Shown piece by piece: positions 56,676-64,000 of a DNA stretch of 64,000 nt. Location of the stretch: assembly GCA_963768945.1 (NCBI GenBank), contig CAVYJW010000008.1, positions 310,001 to 374,000 of the forward strand, given 5' to 3'. The stretch comes from RYN-230 sp963768945. GTDB lineage: Bacteria > Actinomycetota > Actinomycetes > Streptosporangiales > Streptosporangiaceae. Position 1 is the first letter of the stretch. Every line of letters starts with the position of its first letter. The notes beneath the pieces were generated by a model. That model was given only the letters and a program-made list of their open reading frames with translations. It had not been told where the DNA came from and ran no database searches. The translations under genes and the position numbers were made by a program.

Positions 56676-59129
56676 GTGGCCGAGCCGCCCACCAGCCAGA
56701 TGATCAAGCCCAGGTCAGGGCAGGACACGCTGCCTGCCCACCTGGAAGCCCGGTACGGGATCGAGGTCGGCCGGATGACCGAGCTCGACCTGGGCGTGTA
56801 CCGCGTCGGCCGGCGTGACGGGCCGGACTGGGTCGCCCGGGTCTTCGCGGCAGACCGGCCGATCGCGGCCGCCGAGGGAGACGCGGCCCTGCTCCGGTGC
56901 CTGGAACAGCAGGAGTTTCCCGCCGAGCGGTGCGCGGCCCAGGAGCCGGTCTCGGCGCACGAAGGCCAGGGTGTCCTGGTCACCAGGCACGTCGAGGGGA
57001 CCCGGGCCGACGGCAGCAGGCGGACCTTCGCCCGGCTGGGCGCCCTGCTCGGCCGGCTGCATGCGCTGCCCAGTGACCACGTCCGTGACGGTGGCGGCTG
57101 GCATCACCTGGTTCATCAGGACACCCCGGCCGCGGAGATCGCGGCCGCCCGGTCGCTGCTGGACGCGGCCGCCCCGGGCCTGCCCCCCGATCAGCGGCCG
57201 CTGCTGGCGGCGCTGCGGGCCGAACTGGACCGCGCGGATGGCTGCGCGGGCCTGCAGCAGGCGCTGGTCCACCCCGACTTCGTGCCAGCGAACGCGATCG
57301 CCGCGTCCGACGGCAGCCTGGTCCTGGTGGACTGGACCGGCGCCGGGCGCGGGCCGCGGCTGTCCCCGCTGGGCTTCCTGCTCTGGGCAGCGGGCTGCCG
57401 TGGACCGTCGCGGCTGGACGCGGTGGTGGCCAGCTACCGCGAGCACGTCACCCCCACCGGCGACGAACTCGGACGGCTCGCCGGCGCGATCTGGGCCCGC
57501 CCGCTGACCCTGGCGTGCTGGACAGTCCTGGCCGGCCGGAAGGGACTGGCCGAGACGGTCGCGGATCTGGCCGCCGACCGTGAGCTCGCGGAGCGCTTCG
57601 CGGACCAGGCGGCCCGCGCGTTCGGCGCAGTGGCGGGACCGGGCCACGCCAGGACCACTCGCGCAGGCGCGAACACCCATCCGGGCGGCACCGGGGCCGG
57701 CAGCCCCGGCGCGGCCGGAGTTCCCCCGCCATCCGTCACGGTCTCGCTGGAGGGTGTCGGCGGAACCGGGTTGACCATCGCCGCCGTGCGGGCGCAGGAG
57801 ACTGCCCGCCCGGACCGTCTCTTCGCCGACCCGCTGGCCACGACGTTCGCGGCGGCGGGGGGACTGGACCCGGGCTCGCCTCCCGGCGGCCGCCAGGGGA
57901 CCGCGCTCCGGGTCTGGGTGGTGGGCCGCACCGTGTTCCTGGACAACCTGCTGGCTGAGGCCAGCCAGCAGGGCTGCCGTCAGGTCGTCCTGCTCGGGGC
58001 CGGGTTCGACACCAGGGCGTTCCGGCTGGCCTGGCCCCCGGGCACCCGGTGCTTCGAGGTGGACACCGCCGGCGTCCTCGGCCCGAAGGACGAGGTGCTC
58101 GCCGCGGCGCACGCCTCACCCGCCTGCGATCGGATCGTGGTGCCCTGCGACCTGCGGGACGACTGGCCGGCCGCGCTGTGCGCCGCGGGCCTGGACACGG
58201 ATCGCCCGACCGCGTGGATCGCCGAGGGCCTGCTCGCCTACCTCTCCCCCGCGGACGTGGACCGGCTGATGGATGCGGTCACCGGGCTCTCGGCCCCCGG
58301 CAGCTGGCTGGGGCTGACCATGGCCACCCGGGTCCCCGCCGGGCTCGCGGACACCCAACTGGGGGCCTTGCGGCGGTCCCGGGCCCCCGCCGACCCGGCC
58401 GGGTGGCTGGCCGGGCTCGGCTGGGCCGCGGAAGTCTCGGACCTGCGCCAGGTGCTCCGTGCGCACGGCCGCCCCCTCCCCGAACGCCCAATCCCCGAAC
58501 GCCCAGGGCAGGAGGACGGTGGCCGCCCGCGAGCCTTCCTGATCCAGGCAACCCTGGACCACGGCCACGGCCGTCCCGCTCATGACCCGGACCCGCCGGC
58601 GGCACCGGCCCGGCAGGCGAGGGGACCTGGGCGGAGGGACCAGGCGGGCACGGTCCTCGTTGCGGATCTTCGGTTTCCGGCCCTGCTGTCGCAGGCTCTC
58701 GTCGCGTTCACGATCGAGTTCGACAACGAATCGGAGCGTCAGCTCCCCCACCGGACGACCTGGGGCCCGGCGGCCCGGTCCGGCCGCGGCCCGTGGCTGA
58801 TCTCCCTGGCCATGTGGGCGAACTTCCTGCGGTTCCTGCCCGCGGACGGCGTGCCGCTCCGCGACGTGGCGGACCTGGTTCCGCTGGTCAACCTCGCGGG
58901 CCTGGAGCGCTGGGGGTACGTCAAGGTCGGGCCCGATCCCGCCAGCGGCCAGGCCGGCCCCGCCCCGCCGGGACGCGATCGTGCGGCCCACTACCTGGGG
59001 CCGCCGGGCCCAGGACATCTACCAGCCGCTGGTCGGCCTGATCGGGGAACGCTGGCGCGGACGGTTCGGCGCCGCAGTGGTCGGCCAGCTCACCGGGGCG
59101 CTGCGCGCCGTGGCCTGCCCGTCCGGTGA
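56676..59129 (+). CDS. APH-fold kinase fused to SAM methyltransferase, running into a MarR-like gene
   Basis: About 817 residues from GTG 56676 (ATG 56700 also possible). TACAGT ends 6 nt before the GTG, so the message may be leaderless. Domain 1 (~1-310): APH-fold kinase, LVHPDFVPANAIAA and LVLVDWTGAG. Domain 2 (~345-625): class I methyltransferase of the TIGR00027 group, TVSLEGVGGTGLTIAAVRAQ, LLGAGFDTRAFRL and WIAEGLLAYLSPADVD. Domain 3: first half of a two-repeat MarR-type regulator (LLSQALVAFTIEFDNE, WGYVKVGPDP). No start codon lies at either domain junction. The frame leaves the MarR sequence at about 58971. Confidence 0.78.
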   Translation: MAEPPTSQMIKPRSGQDTLPAHLEARYGIEVGRMTELDLGVYRVGRRDGPDWVARVFAADRPIAAAEGDAALLRCLEQQEFPAERCAAQEPVSAHEGQGVLVTRHVEGTRADGSRRTFARLGALLGRLHALPSDHVRDGGGWHHLVHQDTPAAEIAAARSLLDAAAPGLPPDQRPLLAALRAELDRADGCAGLQQALVHPDFVPANAIAASDGSLVLVDWTGAGRGPRLSPLGFLLWAAGCRGPSRLDAVVASYREHVTPTGDELGRLAGAIWARPLTLACWTVLAGRKGLAETVADLAADRELAERFADQAARAFGAVAGPGHARTTRAGANTHPGGTGAGSPGAAGVPPPSVTVSLEGVGGTGLTIAAVRAQETARPDRLFADPLATTFAAAGGLDPGSPPGGRQGTALRVWVVGRTVFLDNLLAEASQQGCRQVVLLGAGFDTRAFRLAWPPGTRCFEVDTAGVLGPKDEVLAAAHASPACDRIVVPCDLRDDWPAALCAAGLDTDRPTAWIAEGLLAYLSPADVDRLMDAVTGLSAPGSWLGLTMATRVPAGLADTQLGALRRSRAPADPAGWLAGLGWAAEVSDLRQVLRAHGRPLPERPIPERPGQEDGGRPRAFLIQATLDHGHGRPAHDPDPPAAPARQARGPGRRDQAGTVLVADLRFPALLSQALVAFTIEFDNESERQLPHRTTWGPAARSGRGPWLISLAMWANFLRFLPADGVPLRDVADLVPLVNLAGLERWGYVKVGPDPASGQAGPAPPGRDRAAHYLGPPGPGHLPAAGRPDRGTLARTVRRRSGRPAHRGAARRGLPVR

Positions 59130-59802
59130 TGCGCTGCCGGCGTTCCTGCCGGTCTCCGGGGTCTACCGGCCCGAGCCGGGCCAGGAACTGCCTTCGTTCT
59201 CGCTGGAGCACCGCGTGGCCGACGCTGACCTGCCCACCCTGCTGTCCCGGGCGCTGATGAGCTTCCGCGCGGAGTTCGAGCACGGATCGGTGCTATCCCT
59301 GCCGGTCAGCGCCAACGCGCTGCGGGTCCTCAGCCCAGACGGCGTCGCGCTGAAGGACGTGCCCCACCGGGCGGGGGTGTCCCGGGAAGCGGTCAGCGTG
59401 TCCGTGGGCCTGCTAGAACGGGAGGGTTACGCGGTGACCGGGCCCGACCCGGCGGGCGGCCGGGGCCGCCATGTGCGCCTCACCCCGCGGGGCGAACAGG
59501 CCCAGGAGGCGTATCACCGGCGGGCCGACGGGATCGCGGACGCGTGGCGGGCGCGGTCTGGGGACAGGGTGACCGCCGCGCTGGCCGGGGCGTTGCGGGC
59601 CCTGTACGCCCAGCCGGACTCCGGGCAGGACGGGGAGCCGGCCCGGCCGCTGATCTCGGCGGGGCTGGTGCCCGACCCGGACGGCTGGCGGGCCAACCCG
59701 CCCTACGCCCGGCTGACCCAGGCCATGATCGCCGACCCGGCCGGCGCGCTCCCCCACTACCCGATGGTGTCGCACCGCGGCGGCTACCCCGACGGCAGCT
59801 GA
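58981..59802 (+). CDS. MarR-like winged-helix regulator, C-terminal part (frameshifted)
   Basis: 273 residues in a frame one base off the upstream one. It contains the rest of repeat 1 (RPTTWGRRAQDIYQPLVGLI) and all of repeat 2 (LPTLLSRALMSFRAEFEHGS, VSREAVSVSVGLLEREGYAV, RHVRLTPRGEQAQEAY). Removing one G from CCGGGAC at about 58971 links PAPP to DAIVRPTTWG, the family order, so the gene was once continuous with the frame ending at 59129. GTG 58981 is only the first start codon available. Confidence 0.8.
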   Translation: MRPTTWGRRAQDIYQPLVGLIGERWRGRFGAAVVGQLTGALRAVACPSGDALPAFLPVSGVYRPEPGQELPSFSLEHRVADADLPTLLSRALMSFRAEFEHGSVLSLPVSANALRVLSPDGVALKDVPHRAGVSREAVSVSVGLLEREGYAVTGPDPAGGRGRHVRLTPRGEQAQEAYHRRADGIADAWRARSGDRVTAALAGALRALYAQPDSGQDGEPARPLISAGLVPDPDGWRANPPYARLTQAMIADPAGALPHYPMVSHRGGYPDGS

Positions 59803-59813
59803 CACCCGAGCGA

Positions 59814-59865
59814 GTTATCTGTTCGGATTTGCTCCCGAATTCGGGGGCAAATCCGAACAGATAAC
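59814..59865. terminator. 52-nt near-perfect palindrome, bidirectional terminator
   Basis: The arms begin GTTATCTGTTCGGATTTGC and close on CCCGAATTCGGG with no loop; one A/G mismatch would be a G-U pair in RNA. It lies 12 nt after the MarR stop and 60 nt before the deoC stop, the right place for termination from both sides. Confidence 0.8.
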
Positions 59866-59924
59866 GCCCCGGCCCGGCCCGGGGGGAGGCCGGGGGGGCG
59901 GGCGGTTCAGTCGGGCGGGGCGGT

Positions 59925-60926
59925 TCAGTCGAGGGAGAAGTAGTCGGGGCTGGGGTAGACGCCGGTGAGCTGCTTGCGGCGCTGCATGAGGAGGTCGTTG
60001 AGCAGGCTGGAGGCGCCGATGCGGAAGAGGTCCGGCGTGAGCCACTCCGGCCCGGCGGTCTCCTTGACCAGGACCAGGTAGCGGACCGCGTCTTTGGCGG
60101 TGCGCACCCCGCCGGCCACCTTGACCCCGACCCGGCGTCCGGTGGCCGCCGCGAAGTCGGCCACGGCGCCGAGCATGACCAGGGTGACCGGGGGAGTCGC
60201 GGCCGGCGAGACCTTCCCGGTCGAGGTCTTGATGAAGTCGGCCCCGGACAGCATGGCCAGCCACGAAGCCCGGGCCACATTGTCCAGGGTGGCCAGCTCG
60301 CCGGTCTCCAGGATGACCTTGAGGTGGGCCGGGCCGCAGGCGTCGCGGACCGCGCGGATCTCTTCGGCGACCTGGCCGTACCGGCCGGCCAGGAACGCCC
60401 CCCGGTCGATCACCATGTCAACCTCGTCGGCACCCGCCGCGACCGCGTCGGCCACGTCGGCCAGCTTGACCGCGAGCGAGGCACGGCCGGACGGGAACGC
60501 GGTGGCCACCGAGGCGACCTTCACGCCGCTGCCGGCCAGCGCGCCGCGGGCCACCGCGACCAGGTCGGGGTACACGCAGACGGCGGCGACGGGCGGCACT
60601 GCCTGGTCGGCGGGATCCGGCTGGCGGGCCTTGGCACACAGCCCGCGAACCTTGCCCGGGGTGTCCGCGCCCTCCAGCGTGGTCAGGTCGACCATGCGGA
60701 CCGCGGCGTCCAGCGCCCACAGCTTGGCGTCCTTCTTGACCGACCGGGTGGCCAGGGCGGCGGCCCGCTGGACCGCGCCCACCTGGTCCACACCCGGCAG
60801 CCCGTGCAGCAGCTGGCGCAGCGCAGCGTCGGAGGTGCCCCCCACCTCGGCCAGCACAGGGGCCGCGCTGACCACGCCAGCGCCGGGCACGGCCGCCCCC
60901 GCCGCCCTGCCCACCCCCGGACCCAC
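59925..60926 (-). CDS. deoC: Deoxyribose-phosphate aldolase
   Basis: 333 residues from ATG 60926; the first ~20 are Gly/Ala-rich and the start may be later. TIM-barrel class I aldolase: ALDAAVRMVDLTTLEG, VCVYPDLVAVA, EVDMVIDRGAFLAG, KVILETGELAT and the Schiff-base Lys in ADFIKTSTGKVSP, then GVKVAGGVRTAKDA. It splits 2-deoxyribose 5-phosphate into acetaldehyde and glyceraldehyde 3-phosphate, the last step of deoxynucleoside breakdown. It follows add, deoA and cdd in the same direction. Confidence 0.96.
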   Translation of the reverse strand: MGPGVGRAAGAAVPGAGVVSAAPVLAEVGGTSDAALRQLLHGLPGVDQVGAVQRAAALATRSVKKDAKLWALDAAVRMVDLTTLEGADTPGKVRGLCAKARQPDPADQAVPPVAAVCVYPDLVAVARGALAGSGVKVASVATAFPSGRASLAVKLADVADAVAAGADEVDMVIDRGAFLAGRYGQVAEEIRAVRDACGPAHLKVILETGELATLDNVARASWLAMLSGADFIKTSTGKVSPAATPPVTLVMLGAVADFAAATGRRVGVKVAGGVRTAKDAVRYLVLVKETAGPEWLTPDLFRIGASSLLNDLLMQRRKQLTGVYPSPDYFSLD

Positions 60927-61004
60927 CGCTGGACCGGGCGCTGAACCCGGCGCGGACCCGCGCTGCGCTCGACGCTGTGCTCTGCGTGCTCACCCTCGTC
61001 CCTT

Positions 61005-61075
61005 CACCGGCGCCCTGTTCCACGGACGCCTTACACCGGCGCCCTGTTCCCACGGACGCCCTTTCACCGGCGCCC
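61005..61075. repeat. 29/31-bp tandem repeat at the end of add
   Basis: CACCGGCGCCCTGTTCC-type units start at 61005, 61034 and 61065; the third supplies the last codons and stop of add. It occupies the gap between deoC and add. Confidence 0.75.
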
Positions 61076-62182
61076 GGGGATCCGGACCACCGCATTACTC
61101 GCGGCTCGGGCGGTGGCGAATCCCGGCTTGATCACTGTGTCGATGATCCGCAACCGTTCGTCGAAATGCGCGAACGCGCTCTTCATCGCGTTGATTGTGA
61201 GCCATTCGATGTCCGACCAGCCGTAGCCGAACGCCTCCACCAGCCGCTCGAACTCCGAGGACACGCTGACCCCGCTCATCAGCCGGTTGTCGGTGTTCAC
61301 CGTGACCCGGAAGGACAGCTGGCGCAGCAGCCCGATCGGGTGCGCCTCGATGGACGGGGCCGCCCCGGTCTGCACGTTCGACGAGGGGCACATCTCCAGC
61401 GGCGTGCGGCGGTCCCGGACGTAGCTGGCCAGGCGGCCCAGCGAGGCGTGCCCGTCCGCGCCGATCCGGATGTCGTCCACGATCCGGACGCCGTGGCCGA
61501 GGCGCTCGGCCCCGCACCATTGCAGCGCCTCCCAGATGGACGGCAGCCCGAACCCTTCCCCGGCGTGGATCGTGATGTGGAAGTTCTCGCGGGCCACGTA
61601 CTGGAACGCGTCGAGGTGCCGCGTGGGCGGGCTGCCCGCCTCGGCGCCGGCGATGTCGAACCCGACCACGCCCTCGTCCCGGTGCCGCACCGCGATCTCG
61701 GCGATCTCCAGCGAGCGCGCCGCGGTCCGCATGGCGGTGAGCAGCGCGTACACGGTGATGCCCCGCCCGGCGCTGCCCAGCCGGAAGCCTTCCAGCACCC
61801 CGCTGACAACCTGCTCCAGGGTGAGCCCGCCGGCCACGTGCAACTCGGGGGCGAACCGGACCTCCGCGTACACGACCCCGTCGGCGGCGAGATCCTCCGC
61901 GCACTCGGCCGCCACCCGGATCAGGGCATCGCGGGTCTGCATCACCGCGACCGTGTGCTGGAACGCGTCCAGGTAGTACTTCAGGTGGCCGCGGTGCGCG
62001 CCACGGCGCAGCCACTGCTCGACCTCGCCCACGTCCTGGGACGGCAGCCGGTCGTAACCGATCTCGCGGGCCAGGTCCACCACCGTGGAGGCCCGCAGGC
62101 CCCCATCCAGGTGGTCGTGCAGCAGCACCTTGGGGACGGCCCTGATCTCCTCGAACGTGGGAGCCATGCGACCCATTGTCAC
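61064..62182 (-). CDS. add: Adenosine deaminase
   Basis: 372 residues. GTG 62182 overlaps the deoA stop (GTGA), with ATG 62176 and 62167 as alternatives. Metal-dependent deaminase: HxH in VLLHDHLDGGLR, ITIHAGEGFG (zinc His and catalytic Glu), ERLGHGVRI, and NTDNRLMSGV with the metal Asp. It converts adenosine or deoxyadenosine to inosine derivatives. Operon with deoA and cdd. Confidence 0.95.
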   Translation of the reverse strand: MTMGRMAPTFEEIRAVPKVLLHDHLDGGLRASTVVDLAREIGYDRLPSQDVGEVEQWLRRGAHRGHLKYYLDAFQHTVAVMQTRDALIRVAAECAEDLAADGVVYAEVRFAPELHVAGGLTLEQVVSGVLEGFRLGSAGRGITVYALLTAMRTAARSLEIAEIAVRHRDEGVVGFDIAGAEAGSPPTRHLDAFQYVARENFHITIHAGEGFGLPSIWEALQWCGAERLGHGVRIVDDIRIGADGHASLGRLASYVRDRRTPLEMCPSSNVQTGAAPSIEAHPIGLLRQLSFRVTVNTDNRLMSGVSVSSEFERLVEAFGYGWSDIEWLTINAMKSAFAHFDERLRIIDTVIKPGFATARAASNAVVRIPGRR

Positions 62183-63495
62183 AGATGTTCTATGACCAGC
62201 GGCGGGATGCGCGGCGGCTGTTCGCCGACTGTGACGCCGCCGGCCAGCGCCGCGGCAGCCCGGTCGAACCGGGACTCGTCGTCGGTCAGGAGTTCCAGCA
62301 GGGGCTGCCCCCGCTCGACCCGCTCACCCGGCTTGGCCAGGCACAGCACGCCCGCCGCCGGGCTGACCGGGTCCTCCTTGACCGCCCGCCCGGCCCCGAG
62401 CCGCCAGGCGGCCACCCCGACCGCCCGGGCATCGAGCCGCCGCAGCCACCCCGCCTGGGGGGCGGGCAGCACCTGCCGGCGGTGCCGGGCCTCGGGCAGC
62501 GGGGCGTCGGGGTCACCGCCCTGGGCGCGGATCATCGCCCGGTAGGTATCCAGCGCGCGGCCGTCGGCCAGCGCCGCCACCGGGTCGGCATCGATCCCGG
62601 CCAGCCGGAGCATCTCCCGGGCCAGCGCCAGGGTCACCTCGACCAGGTCGGGCGGTCCGTCGCCGCGCAGCGTGGCCACCGCCTCCGCGACCTCCACCGC
62701 GTTGCCCACGGCGCGCCCCAGCGGCGTGTCCATCCGGGTCAGCAGCGCCGAGGTGGCTAGCCCGTGCTCCGTGCCGAGGGTCACCATGGTCTGCGCCAGC
62801 CGCCGGGCCTGCGGCTCCTCGCGCATGAACGCCCCGGTGCCCACCTTGACGTCCAGTACCAGCGCGGCCGTGCCCTCGGCGATCTTCTTGGACATGATCG
62901 AGCTGGCGATCAGCGGGATCGACTCCACGGTGCCGGTCACGTCCCGCAGCGCGTAGAGGCGGCGGTCGGCCGGGGCCAGGCCGGGCCCGGCCGCGCAGAT
63001 CACGCAGCCGGCCGTCTGCAGCACCGCGCGCATCTCCTCGTTCCGCAACGAAGACCGCCACCCGCTGATGGATTCCAGCTTGTCCAGGGTGCCGCCGGTG
63101 TGGCCGAGACCGCGCCCGGACAGTTGCGGGACCGCGGCTCCGCAGCTGGCCACGAGCGGCGCGAGGATCAGCGACACCTTGTCGCCAACGCCGCCGGTGG
63201 AGTGCTTGTCCACCGTCGGACGGCCCAGGCCGGACAGGTCCAGCCGTTCCCCGGACTCGACCATGGCCGCGGTCCAGGTGCGCAGCTCGGCGGGGTCCAG
63301 GCCCTGGAAGTAGATGGCCATGAGCAGGGCGGACATCTGCTCGTCGGGGATTGCGCCGGCGGCGCTGGTCAGGTAGCGGTCGAACAGCCGGCGGATCTGG
63401 GCGTCGGTCAGGGACTGCCCGTCCCGCTTGGCCCGGATCAGCTCGACCGCGTCCTGCTCGGGTGCGGCGGGCTCAGTCACGGCGGGTCCTTCCAT
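62179..63495 (-). CDS. deoA: Thymidine phosphorylase
   Basis: 438 residues, full length. The family signature SGRGLGHTGGTLDKLES and the phosphate-binding KHSTGGVGDKVSL are intact; SSIMSKKIAEGTAALVLDVK and the C-terminal beta domain (AVKEDPVSPAAGVLCLAKPG) complete it. It phosphorolyses thymidine or deoxyuridine to base plus 2-deoxyribose 1-phosphate. The next gene starts within its stop codon. 45 nt after cdd. Confidence 0.97.
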   Translation of the reverse strand: MEGPAVTEPAAPEQDAVELIRAKRDGQSLTDAQIRRLFDRYLTSAAGAIPDEQMSALLMAIYFQGLDPAELRTWTAAMVESGERLDLSGLGRPTVDKHSTGGVGDKVSLILAPLVASCGAAVPQLSGRGLGHTGGTLDKLESISGWRSSLRNEEMRAVLQTAGCVICAAGPGLAPADRRLYALRDVTGTVESIPLIASSIMSKKIAEGTAALVLDVKVGTGAFMREEPQARRLAQTMVTLGTEHGLATSALLTRMDTPLGRAVGNAVEVAEAVATLRGDGPPDLVEVTLALAREMLRLAGIDADPVAALADGRALDTYRAMIRAQGGDPDAPLPEARHRRQVLPAPQAGWLRRLDARAVGVAAWRLGAGRAVKEDPVSPAAGVLCLAKPGERVERGQPLLELLTDDESRFDRAAAALAGGVTVGEQPPRIPPLVIEHL

Positions 63496-63540
63496 GATCC
63501 TGGTCAGAAACTGCTGTTATTTCGCAGTAAGTGCCCAGGA

Positions 63541-63957
63541 TCAAGGGCCGCCCGGCGATTGGTCACGGCGCGCGCTGAGGTCGGTGCCGGTGAAGGCGCC
63601 GGGCAGCAGCTCACCCAGCTCCCGGGGGCCGGTTTCGGTGTCCAGCAGCAGGCCCGGGCCGCCCGCCTCCAGCAGCAGCTGGCGGCACCGCCCGCAGGGC
63701 ACCAGCGGCTGGCCGTCCCCGGCGACCACGCTGACCGCGGTGAGCGTGCCGCCCCCGGTCGCGTGCAGCGCGCTGACCAGCCCGCACTCCGCGCACAGGG
63801 TAAGCCCGAACGAGGCGTTCTCGACGTTGCAGCCGGTGACGACCCGCCCGTCGCCGGCCAGGCCCGCGGCGCCGACCCGCAACCGCGAATACGGTGCGTA
63901 GGCCTGTCCCGCCACGTCCGTGGCCGCGGCGCGCAACTGCGCCCAGTCGATCGTCAC
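63541..63957 (-). CDS. cdd: Cytidine deaminase
   Basis: 138 residues from GTG 63957 (MTIDWAQLRAAATDVAGQAY). Tetrameric type: zinc ligand Cys and catalytic Glu in TLCAECGLVSAL, the second cysteine pair in VPCGRCRQLL, and GCNVENASFGLT for ribose binding. It deaminates cytidine and deoxycytidine to uridine forms, feeding deoA and upp. It starts 3 nt after the end of the upstream gene. Confidence 0.97.
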   Translation of the reverse strand: MTIDWAQLRAAATDVAGQAYAPYSRLRVGAAGLAGDGRVVTGCNVENASFGLTLCAECGLVSALHATGGGTLTAVSVVAGDGQPLVPCGRCRQLLLEAGGPGLLLDTETGPRELGELLPGAFTGTDLSARRDQSPGGP

Positions 63958-63960
63958 GCC

Positions 63961-64000
63961 CTACCTCCGGGTGGGGGCCCCGAGTCTGCGGATCATCTCC
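63961..64000 (-). CDS. 3' end of an upstream gene, cut by the window edge
   Basis: Thirteen codons ending EMIRRLGAPTRR and stop, 3 nt before cdd in the same direction. In related actinomycetes cdd follows the permease genes of a nucleoside ABC transporter, so this may be that permease; 40 nt are too few to confirm it. Confidence 0.35.
   Translation of the reverse strand, partial: EMIRRLGAPTRR

Noticed and set aside
1..64000. tRNA, rRNA, insertion sequence or integrase
   Set aside because: I looked for tRNA-like cloverleaves, transposase motifs and attachment-site duplications and saw none; the inverted repeats at 15481, 54344 and 59814 are not flanked by transposase genes.

Overview
The window is about 72-75% GC (my estimate), with many GTG starts, ATGA/GTGA gene overlaps and codons ending in G or C. 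It carries conservon-type (Cvn) signalling genes, a chain of Asp23/Gls24-family genes, CGNR and PadR regulators, and an add-deoA-cdd salvage block. This points to a filamentous actinomycete, probably Streptosporangiales-like. That placement is inference from gene content; no rRNA or tRNA gene is present.

Layout. 0-5.5 kb: a peptide/nickel-type ABC importer (ATPase cut by the window edge, two permeases), then a zinc-type dehydrogenase and a Tat lipoprotein that is the likely solute-binding subunit. 5.8-11.6 kb: a second binding lipoprotein and a conservon (sensor kinase, roadblock protein, Ras-like GTPase) with no DUF742 member. 11.7-15.2 kb: OsmC protein, unknown protein, haloalkane dehalogenase-like hydrolase, TrmO. 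16-21.2 kb: an aldehyde dehydrogenase and a zinc-finger/triple-HTH protein that share an operator, PadR, an EamA exporter, a CGNR regulator. 21.4-27.8 kb: D-Ala-D-Ala carboxypeptidase, MreB-like protein, a TPP riboswitch in front of an APH-fold kinase, a PLP decarboxylase, a LacI regulator. 27.8-32.2 kb: response regulator, hybrid-input sensor kinase, aldo/keto reductase. 32.3-40.6 kb: decayed lectin/LamG fragment, secreted phosphoesterase, frameshifted efeB plus efeO, SCO1 protein, GT4 glycosyltransferase, upp. 40.7-45.3 kb: Ser/Thr kinase and a pair of aldehyde dehydrogenases. 45.7-49.7 kb: a six-gene Asp23/DUF2273/AmaP-type envelope operon running into an antisense folD paralogue. 49.7-59.8 kb: gene remnants, a regulator broken in its P-loop, AIM24-like protein, a frameshifted lipoprotein, a phosphodiesterase, and an APH-methyltransferase-MarR reading frame. 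59.9-64 kb: deoC, add, deoA, cdd and the end of another gene.

How the genes fit together. deoC, add, deoA, cdd and upp form nucleoside and base salvage; the aldehyde dehydrogenases at 42.6-45.3 kb could oxidise the acetaldehyde released by DeoC, although about 14.5 kb of unrelated and partly decayed DNA separates them. EfeO and EfeB would form an iron-uptake system, but no EfeU permease is present and efeB is split by one missing base. The TPP riboswitch most likely places the following kinase in thiamine salvage.

Two trends run through the whole window. First, at least four genes are broken by an apparent single-base indel (efeB, the AfsR/LuxR-like regulator, a lipoprotein, a MarR regulator), and others are suspect. 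This is either real decay or residual sequencing error, and the reads would decide. Second, short tandem repeats (14-54 bp units) are common in linkers and at gene ends, and three convergent gene pairs have lost intervening stop codons, so one protein reads through the antisense strand of its neighbour.
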